Shown here piece after piece: positions 5,951 to 11,724 of a DNA stretch of 11,724 bases (position 1 is its first letter; each line of letters begins with the position of its first letter). The DNA is from Candidatus Methanomarinus sp. HR1 (GTDB lineage: Archaea; Halobacteriota; Methanosarcinia; Methanosarcinales; Methanocomedenaceae): the NCBI GenBank assembly GCA_002926195.1, contig MZXQ01000073.1, forward strand, positions 1 to 11,724, read 5' to 3'. The notes under the pieces were generated by a model. It ran no database searches, was not told where the DNA came from, and saw nothing but the letters and a program-made list of their open reading frames with translations. Made by a program: the position numbers and the translations under genes.

Positions 5951-6895
5951 ATGATCAAAATAACCACACCATCCAGATTACATATCACGTTAATCGACTT
6001 AAACGCAGCCCTGGGTAGAGTTGACGGTGGAGTGGGAATAACTCTTGGAAATCCTTCCATGAGATTATCTGCCACAAAGTCCAACGAAGGCATATTCGTA
6101 ACAGGTAACGAGGAATATGCCCCACGTATAAAAGCTGCAGCTCAAGCGGTGATCCCTGAAGGTGAAGGAGTACACATCACACTGGAAGAATCATTCCCAT
6201 CCCATAGAGGTCTTGGCAGCGGGACTCAAAGTAGTTTGTCTGCAGGTTGGGCTGTTAACCAGCTTTACAATCTCCAATTGAGCGTAAGAGAAGTAGCAGC
6301 ACTGGTGGGCCGCGGCGGAACATCAGGCATAGGAGTGGAATCATTCGAACATGGAGGATTTATTGTAGACGGAGGTCACCGTTTTTCTGATAAAGGAGAT
6401 TTTTCGCCATCTGCAGCTAGCCGTGTACCACCCGGACCTGTATTATTCAGACATGATTTTCCCGACTGGCCTATAGTAGTAGCTATACCAGAATTACAAG
6501 GTGCTTCTTCACAGAAAGAAGTTGATATATTTAAGAAATACTGTCCCATCCCTTTACATGAAGTCAGGACTGTTTCTCATATCATATTAATGGAGATGCT
6601 CCCGGCAATAATAGAGGAGGATCCGGTGAGTTTTGGAGATGCCATTAACCGTATCCAGAAAGCAGGGTTTAAAAAACATGAGGTAGCGTTGCAAAAAAAA
6701 GAAGTAAGGGAATGTATGGACATTATGAGGGAGAACGGAGCATATGGAGCAGGTATGAGTTCATTCGGACCAACTGTCTTTGCGGTAGCAGAAGATCCGA
6801 AAAATATAGAGAAGGCAGTATCCGAATATATGGGAGACACCATTAACGGAAGTGTTTTTATTACCCGTGCCGGGAATTCAGGTGCACAATTATGA
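5951..6895 (+). CDS. mptG: Beta-ribofuranosylaminobenzene 5'-phosphate synthase
   Basis: This enzyme commits carbon to tetrahydromethanopterin, the C1 carrier of methanogens and methane-oxidising archaea. It joins PRPP to p-aminobenzoate (or p-hydroxybenzoate) with loss of CO2 and pyrophosphate, forming a C-riboside. It belongs to the GHMP-kinase fold. Visible motifs are the N-terminal TPSRLHITLIDLN with GRVDGGVGI (residues 6-30), the glycine-rich HRGLGSGTQSSLSAGWAVNQ (85-104), RGGTSGIGVESFEHGGFIVDGG (121-142) and the third GHMP motif GAGMSSFGPTVFAV (266-279). The length of 314 is typical. The start at 5951 is supported by GGAG at 5934-5937, though the 13-base gap is long. It overlaps the phosphodiesterase gene by ATGA. 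The palindromic dispersed repeat lies in its leader. Confidence 0.93.
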   Translation: MIKITTPSRLHITLIDLNAALGRVDGGVGITLGNPSMRLSATKSNEGIFVTGNEEYAPRIKAAAQAVIPEGEGVHITLEESFPSHRGLGSGTQSSLSAGWAVNQLYNLQLSVREVAALVGRGGTSGIGVESFEHGGFIVDGGHRFSDKGDFSPSAASRVPPGPVLFRHDFPDWPIVVAIPELQGASSQKEVDIFKKYCPIPLHEVRTVSHIILMEMLPAIIEEDPVSFGDAINRIQKAGFKKHEVALQKKEVRECMDIMRENGAYGAGMSSFGPTVFAVAEDPKNIEKAVSEYMGDTINGSVFITRAGNSGAQL

Positions 6896-7434
6896 AGATC
6901 ACTGTTATCTCAGACACCCACCTTAAACCACAACATCCGATCGATATTTTACCAGTCCCTCTGTTAAATATGCTAACTCGATCAGATATGATAGTTCATG
7001 CAGGTGATTTTGTATCCATGGACTGTTATAATGAACTTAACAGTATGAACCGGCTTATTGGTGTAGCAGGGAATATGGATACTCCCGAACTTAAACAAAT
7101 ACTTCCCAGGCATACTACCTTTGAGATTGATGGAATTCGAATTGGTGTGACCCATAGGGGTCAATTATCATCGACAAATGTTACAGGACTGGGCTATTTT
7201 GCCAGGGAACTAAAAGTGGATTTATTGATTTTCGGACATATACACACACCTAAGCTTCATACAATAGGAGACATCACTCTGCTGTGCCCTGGTAGTCCGA
7301 CATCACCGAGATTATCAGAACCAAGTGTTGCCGAGTTAACTATACAGGATGGAAAAGTATCTGCTGCTATAGTGAATTTCCAGGGAGATGTGTGTGACAG
7401 TATCAGTTTTGCAAGATCCCTGGGCAGAAAATGA
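6892..7434 (+). CDS. YfcE/MJ0936-type metallophosphodiesterase
   Basis: A calcineurin-like phosphoesterase with two metal ions in the active site; relatives hydrolyse phosphodiesters such as bis-p-nitrophenyl phosphate, and the true substrates are mostly unknown. The metal-binding motifs are complete: SDTH (Asp8, His10), HAGDF (Asp39), VAGNMD (Asn61), GVTHRGQ (His88) and FGHIHTPKL (His116, His118). LCPGSPTSPR (131-140) replaces the common LNPGS. The length of 180 residues is normal for the family. It is translationally coupled to mptG through an ATGA overlap. Tetrahydromethanopterin synthesis needs removal of the 5'-phosphate supplied by PRPP, so a role there is an attractive but untested inference. 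It converges on the nicotianamine synthase-like gene, whose stop is 15 bp away, and no terminator is evident in that gap. Confidence 0.88.
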   Translation: MKITVISDTHLKPQHPIDILPVPLLNMLTRSDMIVHAGDFVSMDCYNELNSMNRLIGVAGNMDTPELKQILPRHTTFEIDGIRIGVTHRGQLSSTNVTGLGYFARELKVDLLIFGHIHTPKLHTIGDITLLCPGSPTSPRLSEPSVAELTIQDGKVSAAIVNFQGDVCDSISFARSLGRK

Positions 7435-7449
7435 TCTTTAATCGACAGA

Positions 7450-8265
7450 TCAGCTTACTACTTTAGTCAGAAATACCACAGTATTATTAACAGGTGGTCT
7501 GGGCCTGATCCTGAGATATTCTTCAAACATTTCAGGTAGTGTTACGACTGCTGGTATTTCTAATAATCTTCTTAATCCTTTTTCATATAGGCGGTAGGAT
7601 AGTTTGGCTCTTGGCGGTACAGCATCTGCCAGATGGGCAAACACTTCTGTCTTGGGTTGGGCAGCAGCAGCTACCATAAGAAGATCACATTTACTACTAA
7701 GGGGTAGAGTAAAATGGTTTCCGTCTATGATCCTGATCTGATCGGAAAGCCCCAGCTTTTTAATAACTTTTCTTGAAAGTTCCACCCTATCAGGTTCCTG
7801 TTCAATCCCCATTCCATTAAGGCCGTGGTAATGACATAATATGATTAAAGAAAGGGGCAAGGGACCGCTTCCAAGGAATACCACACAATCACCTTGTTTG
7901 AGTGCAGATCCTTCATATTCTGTTTTAGCCAGTTGAAAATAATTAGTAAAATGGGTAAATCCTCTCAGGACATTCCATGGATCGCTGCTATCCAGTATAG
8001 AATTTGCCTTTTCAACTTCAAGTCTCAGACTGTATAAATCCCTGAACCTGACTATAGATTTCAGCATATTCCTTTTTTGAGAAGTCCCAATCATCTGTTG
8101 TACATCTTGATCATCTATATCTAATGCTGCCAGGTAATCAAGTCTGTTAAAAAAATCCATCAGATAATCTGACTGACTATGCAAGATCTCCCGGTCTTTA
8201 AGGTCCTTTGTTGACGAATAGATATTTAATATTTCATTATCTATTTCTATAGTGGTTTGATCCAT
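7450..8265 (-). CDS. Nicotianamine synthase-like aminocarboxypropyltransferase
   Basis: The protein fits the nicotianamine synthase family. Plant members condense three SAM molecules into the metal chelator nicotianamine, and the Methanothermobacter homologue makes a related product, thermonicotianamine. An all-alpha N-terminal domain (about residues 1-120) includes LRLEVEKANSIL (80-91) and FTHFTNYFQLAKTEYEG (103-119), the region where the archaeal active-site Glu and Tyr are expected. A Rossmann SAM-binding domain follows, with VVFLGSGPLPLSLIIL (128-143), the acidic loop GIEQEPDRVELSRKVIKKLGL (153-173) and the family's C-terminal RIRPRPPVNNTVVFL block (252-266). The length of 271 is normal. 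A TATA-like TTAATATATA (8291-8300) lies about 30 bp upstream and no ribosome site is seen, so the leader is very short. Its physiological product in archaea is unsettled; metal (nickel or iron) handling is plausible. Confidence 0.85.
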   Translation of the reverse strand: MDQTTIEIDNEILNIYSSTKDLKDREILHSQSDYLMDFFNRLDYLAALDIDDQDVQQMIGTSQKRNMLKSIVRFRDLYSLRLEVEKANSILDSSDPWNVLRGFTHFTNYFQLAKTEYEGSALKQGDCVVFLGSGPLPLSLIILCHYHGLNGMGIEQEPDRVELSRKVIKKLGLSDQIRIIDGNHFTLPLSSKCDLLMVAAAAQPKTEVFAHLADAVPPRAKLSYRLYEKGLRRLLEIPAVVTLPEMFEEYLRIRPRPPVNNTVVFLTKVVS

Positions 8266-8290
8266 AATGTGGTTTGTTAAGAATTCATAG

Positions 8291-8300
8291 TATATATTAA
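8291..8300 (-). promoter_or_regulatory. TATA box of the nicotianamine synthase-like gene
   Basis: TTAATATATA on the minus strand, 26-35 bp before the ATG at 8265. This spacing predicts a transcript start within a few bases of the start codon, agreeing with the missing Shine-Dalgarno site. Confidence 0.45.
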
Positions 8301-8502
8301 TATCTTTTTATGATTTTATCATACATTTTGTATAAAAGGAATGAGTAAGTAGTACATAGAGGGACCTAAAATTAATAATCATAGAATAAAATCCTCGATG
8401 ACGCTCGGATTTTATTGACTGAAACTCTGGAAGAGCTGAAGATTAGAAGAATATGATAATGTTTTGACTCTGTCATGAAATACCAGACCCTTTTTTTCAA
8501 TA

Positions 8503-8532
8503 ATCTGTGTAAATCTGTGTTAATCCATGTCT
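8503..8532. repeat. Three 10-bp tandem units of the ATCTGTGT type
   Basis: The units are ATCTGTGTAA, ATCTGTGTTA and ATCCATGTCT. The reverse complement (TAACACAGAT) is the familiar CACAGAT intergenic repeat found in many environmental genomes. It is distinct from the 9-bp CACAGAG units at 586-660. Confidence 0.6.
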
Positions 8533-8556
8533 GAAAAAAATAATTTTAGAAAAAAG
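8533..8556 (-). terminator. T-tracts, likely terminator of the nuclease-aTrm56 operon
   Basis: On the minus strand this stretch carries two T-runs of six to seven bases, about 107-130 bases after the aTrm56 stop codon. They are the first good T-tracts downstream. This is a prediction only. Confidence 0.3.
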
Positions 8557-8662
8557 TTTCTATACCCCATAGATAATGGGAAATATCCGGGAGCTGATAT
8601 CGATGGAATAAAGGATTAGAAAATGTGAACGAAGTAAGCATTTTCGATATATCAAATTATAC

Positions 8663-9211
8663 TTAATATACTATTAATTTTTTTTCTTCCATGCTCTTTC
8701 CCCTCTCACTTGCAATTATCTTCAAATTGCCCCCTGGAAATTCCAAAGCTAGCGGGTCATTATTCCTTGAAGTATGCAGCCTGTCAAGAAAAACTGCTAA
8801 CGCTGCGATCTCCGAATGTGGTTGACTACCTACAGCCACATTCCAATCAGCCATCTGGTATATCTCAGGTGGAACTTTTTCTGCCCCTACTACTATCATT
8901 AACAGTTCGATATCAGATATCTCATCAATAACATCAGGGAGGTTAAGACCATACATAGTAAGGTGTACGACCTTACCGCCTTTATCTTTCCAGTCGTGGA
9001 TCTCCTGTTTCCATGATGATACAGTCCTTGCAATGAAGTTACCTCCCCACTGCCGGCTTACTTCATTGATACTCTGTACAACACCTTTATCATTAGAAGC
9101 CAGCAGCATTGTACTTGCACCTAATGCCCTGGCTGTTAATCCTACATGAGTAGTAACCCGCTGGTCACGTTGTGGACGATGCCCGATCCTTAGTATTACA
9201 ATTTTCATCAT
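8663..9211 (-). CDS. trm56: tRNA (cytidine(56)-2'-O)-methyltransferase (aTrm56)
   Basis: A SPOUT-class enzyme that transfers a methyl group from SAM to the ribose 2'-OH of C56 in the T-loop of archaeal tRNAs. The family's N-terminal block is complete (ILRIGHRPQRDQRVTTHVGL with TARALGA), and the knot region is present: HLTMYGLNLPDV (residues 87-98 from this start) and VVGAEKVPPEIYQMADWNVAVGSQPHSEIAALAVFLDRL. I chose the ATG at 9211 (182 residues). The frame is open to 9325, but the extra 38 residues are unlike the family and would overlap the upstream nuclease; the adjacent ATG at 9208 is equally possible. It starts 13 bp after the stop of the nuclease gene, so the two form an operon. Its stop codon (8663-8665) lies inside the dispersed repeat, and the last residues (IVY) are encoded at the repeat edge. 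Confidence 0.92.
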   Translation of the reverse strand: MMKIVILRIGHRPQRDQRVTTHVGLTARALGASTMLLASNDKGVVQSINEVSRQWGGNFIARTVSSWKQEIHDWKDKGGKVVHLTMYGLNLPDVIDEISDIELLMIVVGAEKVPPEIYQMADWNVAVGSQPHSEIAALAVFLDRLHTSRNNDPLALEFPGGNLKIIASERGKSMEEKKLIVY

Positions 9212-9224
9212 ATTATCTGATAAA

Positions 9225-10460
9225 TCAAATATGGATATGATCAGTATTAACAGGTGATATCGCATTAACTTCCAGGTTTTCGTTGATCCATGAGGCAAAA
9301 CCATCTGTATTATCGCCATGCACACATATCACATTCTCACATCCACCATCTACCTGCTGTTGCACAATTTTTTTTAATCCCTTATCTCCACAATGGGCAG
9401 AGAGATCATAAAGTTCGGATTTTGCTTTGAGATGCATTACTCTTCCTCTGTCTTCATAATATCCTTTTTCGATTATTTTTCTTCCGTTAGTGCCCTCTAC
9501 CTGATAACCGGTCAGCAATATCCTGGATAATGGATCATTATACATCTTACTTAGATAATATAGCACAGGACCGCCGTTCAACATACCTGCAGTGGTCACA
9601 ATAGCACAGGGTTCATCCATTACTTTATGTCTTTCCCTTGAATTAACTATATTAGCATATCTAAAAGCTTTATTAAAAAGTCCGGGATCTTTCAAATAAG
9701 CCGGATTTGATCTTAATATATTGCCCACATCAACTCCCATCCCGTCCACCCAGGCTTGTATACCATGTTTTTCCAGGATCATAAGCACTTCCTGGGTACG
9801 GCCAATAGCAAAGGCAGGGATCACTGCCCATCCTCCGCTGTCTACAGTTTCTTCAATAGATGCAATAAGACCCTCTTCCAGTTTGTCCCTCGGATTATGG
9901 TCAGACCCAAAATAAGTACTTTCTATTATAGTAATATCAGCAGTAGGCAAAGTCTGCATCGACTTTATCAGATGTGTATCCTGATCATTAATATCTCCGG
10001 TAAAGATCAGGCTATTGTTTTCATTTTCAAGAAAAACAGAAGCTGAACCAGGGATATGACCGGCATCATACAATCTGCCATTATATCCGGAAAGCTCAAA
10101 ATCCGTACCATAATTCACTGTATTTGAAAGAAGTTCAAAATCCCTGATATCTTCATAAATAAAGGGGAGAACATATCCTTTTGATTCAGCGATTTTCATA
10201 GTATCCCTGGCCAGGAGCACGGCCATGTCCCTGGTTACCGGTGTCATGAACATATCAGGCTTAATATCCATAAGATTGGCTGCTATACCGCAATGGTCAA
10301 GATGACCATGAGATATAACGACTGAACCCGGACGTAGACCTCCGATCGGATATTGTGGCGGATCACTTGGCTTTATGCCATAATCAAGCAAGATTTCATC
10401 ATCTACAAGTATTGCCATACGTCCTACTTCATTGCATCCGCCGAGAAATTGTAAATTGAT
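9225..10460 (-). CDS. Beta-CASP metallo-beta-lactamase ribonuclease (aCPSF2-like), apparent ATC start
   Basis: The protein matches the archaeal CPSF-like RNA endo/exonuclease group without KH domains (aCPSF2 type, about 400-420 residues). Numbered from the ATG at 10418, zinc and catalytic motifs are SHGHLDH (36-42), DAGHIPGS (His121) and FTGDIND (Asp142). The beta-CASP motifs are IESTYFG (Glu166), PAFAIGRTQEV, DLSAHCGD (His342) and CVHGD (His367). The conserved first strand, INLQFLGGCNEVGR, is encoded in frame upstream of that ATG (10419-10460), but no ATG, GTG or TTG exists there before the stop at 10497. An ATC at 10458-10460 lies 8 bases after GAGG (10469-10472) and gives exactly the family N-terminus (411 residues), so I set the start there. 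The alternatives are a sequence error or a start at 10418 that lacks the first strand. It is the first gene of an operon with aTrm56. Confidence 0.88.
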   Translation of the reverse strand: MNLQFLGGCNEVGRMAILVDDEILLDYGIKPSDPPQYPIGGLRPGSVVISHGHLDHCGIAANLMDIKPDMFMTPVTRDMAVLLARDTMKIAESKGYVLPFIYEDIRDFELLSNTVNYGTDFELSGYNGRLYDAGHIPGSASVFLENENNSLIFTGDINDQDTHLIKSMQTLPTADITIIESTYFGSDHNPRDKLEEGLIASIEETVDSGGWAVIPAFAIGRTQEVLMILEKHGIQAWVDGMGVDVGNILRSNPAYLKDPGLFNKAFRYANIVNSRERHKVMDEPCAIVTTAGMLNGGPVLYYLSKMYNDPLSRILLTGYQVEGTNGRKIIEKGYYEDRGRVMHLKAKSELYDLSAHCGDKGLKKIVQQQVDGGCENVICVHGDNTDGFASWINENLEVNAISPVNTDHIHI

Positions 10461-10468
10461 ATTCGTCG

Positions 10469-10472
10469 CCTC
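10469..10472 (-). promoter_or_regulatory. Ribosome binding site pointing to an ATC start
   Basis: GAGG on the minus strand (context TTTAGAGGCGACG) is 8 bases before the ATC at 10460. It is 50 bases before the first in-frame ATG at 10418, too far to serve it. No Shine-Dalgarno site precedes 10418; that region is coding sequence for the conserved GGCNEVGR block. Confidence 0.5.
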
Positions 10473-10505
10473 TAAATTTTTTAAAGGGTATAATAATCAA
10501 GTAGG

Positions 10506-10515
10506 TATTTAAATA
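10506..10515 (-). promoter_or_regulatory. TATA promoter of the nuclease-aTrm56 operon
   Basis: TATTTAAATA is a symmetrical archaeal TATA-like box. A start about 25 bp downstream on the minus strand (near 10483) would leave a leader of about 23 bases that includes the GAGG site, consistent with initiation at 10460. Confidence 0.45.
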
Positions 10516-10596
10516 TTACTTAGAATAACTTATCTACAATACTAAAATTTAGTGATTTCAATAATTGTATTAGATGCAAATTAACGCAAAAAGGTG

Positions 10597-11712
10597 ATGG
10601 TAAAAATTTATTCCAAAGACAGATCATCGGATATTCCAAATAGGAAAAACATCATGTTAAGAGTGATCCTTTTTATTCTAATTATTCTAATTATATTTAT
10701 CTTATATAAGGGATACACAACCGGAATTCCTGGTATAAAGGACCATCCTTTATCTAATTCAATCAATACGCCAATTCCGGCATCAAGCATCCCCGGGGAA
10801 TCTGAATGGAAAGACCAGGGTATCATCCTTAAAGCAGGTGATCCCGGATCATGGGATGTCAGATTAAATGGTATGATCAGTCCATGTTCAATAATAAAAA
10901 AGGATGGCACATATTTTCTATATTACATCGGATCAGATGGAGATCGAGGGCCTCCCCATAATGATGATGGACCTCGTCACCGAAAACTTGGTGTAGCCAC
11001 AAGTACTGACGGGATAAAATTTTCCAGGTATAGTGACAATCCAATTCTTACCTTTTCACCTAATAGCAATGAGGAAGAAGGTATTTTTTCAGCAGGAGCA
11101 ACCCTGGATGATAACAAGAACATTATACTTTATTACGGGGCAATGGATGCAAGAAGTTCAGGATCAACAACAGTTGATAGTGATATTCGCCTGGCTGTTT
11201 CAGACAACGGGTTTGATTTTAGAGATATAAAAGATGTTGTATCTCATTCAGATAGTACCGTCTGGGGATTTGGAGATGAACTGTTCCCTGTCAGTAGTTT
11301 TCATATCAATAACAAATGGTATGTCTACTATACAGCTAAGGGTGACAATAATATAATGTGGGACCTTGGGCTTGCGTGGGGACCAGATAAAGAAAACCTT
11401 CCTCACACATGTCCTGTACTTGTATCAGATGACTCTAATAAAGGTGGTTGTAATATTGTGATGTTGAATAACGATGAAATCGCGCTTTTCATTTCAAAAA
11501 ATGGGTCTGAATCTTACATAGAAGTGAGGACTGCTAAAACCAGCGATCCAGGTACTTTAAGTGAACCATTGGTAAAATATATTTTTGATAGCTATAATGC
11601 AGTAGTATTCTACGACCAGGATATTGATACATGGTTTATGTATTATCTTCGAGACGGAGATAATAGCATACGTCTTAAGATGGTTTATCCTGATGAACAA
11701 AATCCTCGCTAA
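10597..11712 (+). CDS. Membrane-anchored five-bladed beta-propeller, glycosidase-like
   Basis: The protein has a short basic cytoplasmic start, one membrane segment (MLRVILFILIILIIFILYKG, about residues 20-39), a linker rich in Ser, Pro and Ile, and an extracytoplasmic domain from about 70. That domain has five repeats of an aromatic strand motif: GTYFLYYIGSDGD, NIILYYGAMD, KWYVYYTAKGDN, EIALFISKNG and TWFMYYLRDGDN. This is the pattern of five-bladed propellers of the GH43/GH32/GH130 type. In the first blade SPCSII stands where many such enzymes have DPS, so the usual nucleophile or base may be absent and activity is uncertain; glycan binding is an alternative. The start is ambiguous: GTG at 10594, ATG at 10597, or ATG at 10654, which begins right at the anchor and has GGA upstream. 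It diverges from the nuclease operon. Confidence 0.75.
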   Translation: MVKIYSKDRSSDIPNRKNIMLRVILFILIILIIFILYKGYTTGIPGIKDHPLSNSINTPIPASSIPGESEWKDQGIILKAGDPGSWDVRLNGMISPCSIIKKDGTYFLYYIGSDGDRGPPHNDDGPRHRKLGVATSTDGIKFSRYSDNPILTFSPNSNEEEGIFSAGATLDDNKNIILYYGAMDARSSGSTTVDSDIRLAVSDNGFDFRDIKDVVSHSDSTVWGFGDELFPVSSFHINNKWYVYYTAKGDNNIMWDLGLAWGPDKENLPHTCPVLVSDDSNKGGCNIVMLNNDEIALFISKNGSESYIEVRTAKTSDPGTLSEPLVKYIFDSYNAVVFYDQDIDTWFMYYLRDGDNSIRLKMVYPDEQNPR

Positions 11713-11724
11713 TAAATGCATCAT

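Larger units (their letters stand above)
8266..8662. other. Non-coding intergenic region with repeats
   Basis: No gene is supported here. From left to right it contains the promoter of the nicotianamine synthase-like gene, block 1 of the dispersed hairpin repeat (8388-8450), a tract of 10-bp CTGTGT units (8503-8532), minus-strand T-tracts that could end the aTrm56 transcript (about 8533-8556), a small hairpin CCCAT-AGATA-ATGGG (8566-8580) and block 2 of the repeat, which runs into the aTrm56 stop codon. Confidence 0.6.
8388..8672 (+). repeat. Dispersed hairpin repeat, copy B (interrupted)
   Basis: Block 1 (8388-8450) and block 2 (8614-8672) match 352-413 and 461-519, in the same order and orientation. 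The blocks are about 160 bp apart here but only about 47 bp apart in copy A; the extra sequence includes the CTGTGT tandem tract. Block 2 is decayed: two substitutions fall in the palindrome arms (TATATCAAAT, ACTTAATATA) and are not compensatory. Its end overlaps the aTrm56 stop codon at 8663-8665. Confidence 0.65.
10461..10593. other. Divergent promoter region, nuclease operon and propeller gene
   Basis: An A/T-rich gap of 133 bp. The minus-strand TATA box is at 10506-10515. For the plus-strand gene, candidate boxes are TACTAAAATTTA (about 10540-10551), which would give a leader of about 27 bases, or GTATTAGATG (about 10567-10576), which would make the transcript leaderless. I cannot choose between them. 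Confidence 0.35.

Noticed and set aside
9209..9325. Longer N-terminus for aTrm56 (start at 9325)
   Set aside because: The extra residues do not match the family and would overlap the nuclease gene by about 100 bp; they are the nuclease coding sequence read in another frame.

Overview
The window looks like the chromosome of an archaeon of the Methanosarcinia type, either a methanogen or an ANME-2-like methane oxidiser. The evidence is gene content: a tetrahydromethanopterin biosynthesis enzyme (mptG), a euryarchaeal ATP-dependent DNA ligase, the archaeal tRNA-C56 methyltransferase aTrm56, a beta-CASP nuclease of the aCPSF2 type and a methanogen-type nicotianamine synthase homologue. Base composition is AT-rich. 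Several genes sit 25-40 bp behind archaeal TATA boxes, and some appear leaderless. I see no rRNA, tRNA, CRISPR array, transposase or integrase. The exact genus cannot be fixed from the sequence alone.

Layout. 1-782: a 39-codon Asn/Gln-rich minus-strand ORF with a perfect ribosome binding site and paired palindromes around its TATA box, then about 600 bp of non-coding repeats. 783-2751: a small YwbE-family protein (+) convergent with DNA ligase (-). 2929-4583: a translationally coupled pair (+), a short single D-subunit-like 2-hydroxyacyl-CoA dehydratase protein and its BadF/HgdC-type ATPase activator. 4580-5804: three minus-strand genes, an acidic unknown protein, a split-barrel flavin-binding protein and a three-helix membrane protein. 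5951-7434: mptG overlapping a YfcE/MJ0936-type phosphodiesterase (+). 7450-8265: nicotianamine synthase-like (-). 8266-8662: non-coding, with a second copy of the repeat complex. 8663-10460: an RNA-metabolism operon (-), aCPSF2-like nuclease then aTrm56. 10597-11712: a membrane-anchored five-bladed propeller protein (+).

How the genes relate. Most are short units that alternate strand every one to three genes, so the window is not one pathway. Three couplings look functional: the dehydratase-like protein with its activator (ATP-driven low-potential electron transfer), mptG with the phosphodiesterase (possibly C1-carrier synthesis), and the nuclease with the tRNA methyltransferase (RNA processing).

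The points most worth a second look are: the nuclease, whose conserved N-terminus lies in frame upstream of the first ATG and appears to start at an ATC codon; the lone dehydratase D-subunit with its own activator; a structured dispersed repeat present in three places, one of them in the mptG leader; and the small ORF with its operator-like palindromes.
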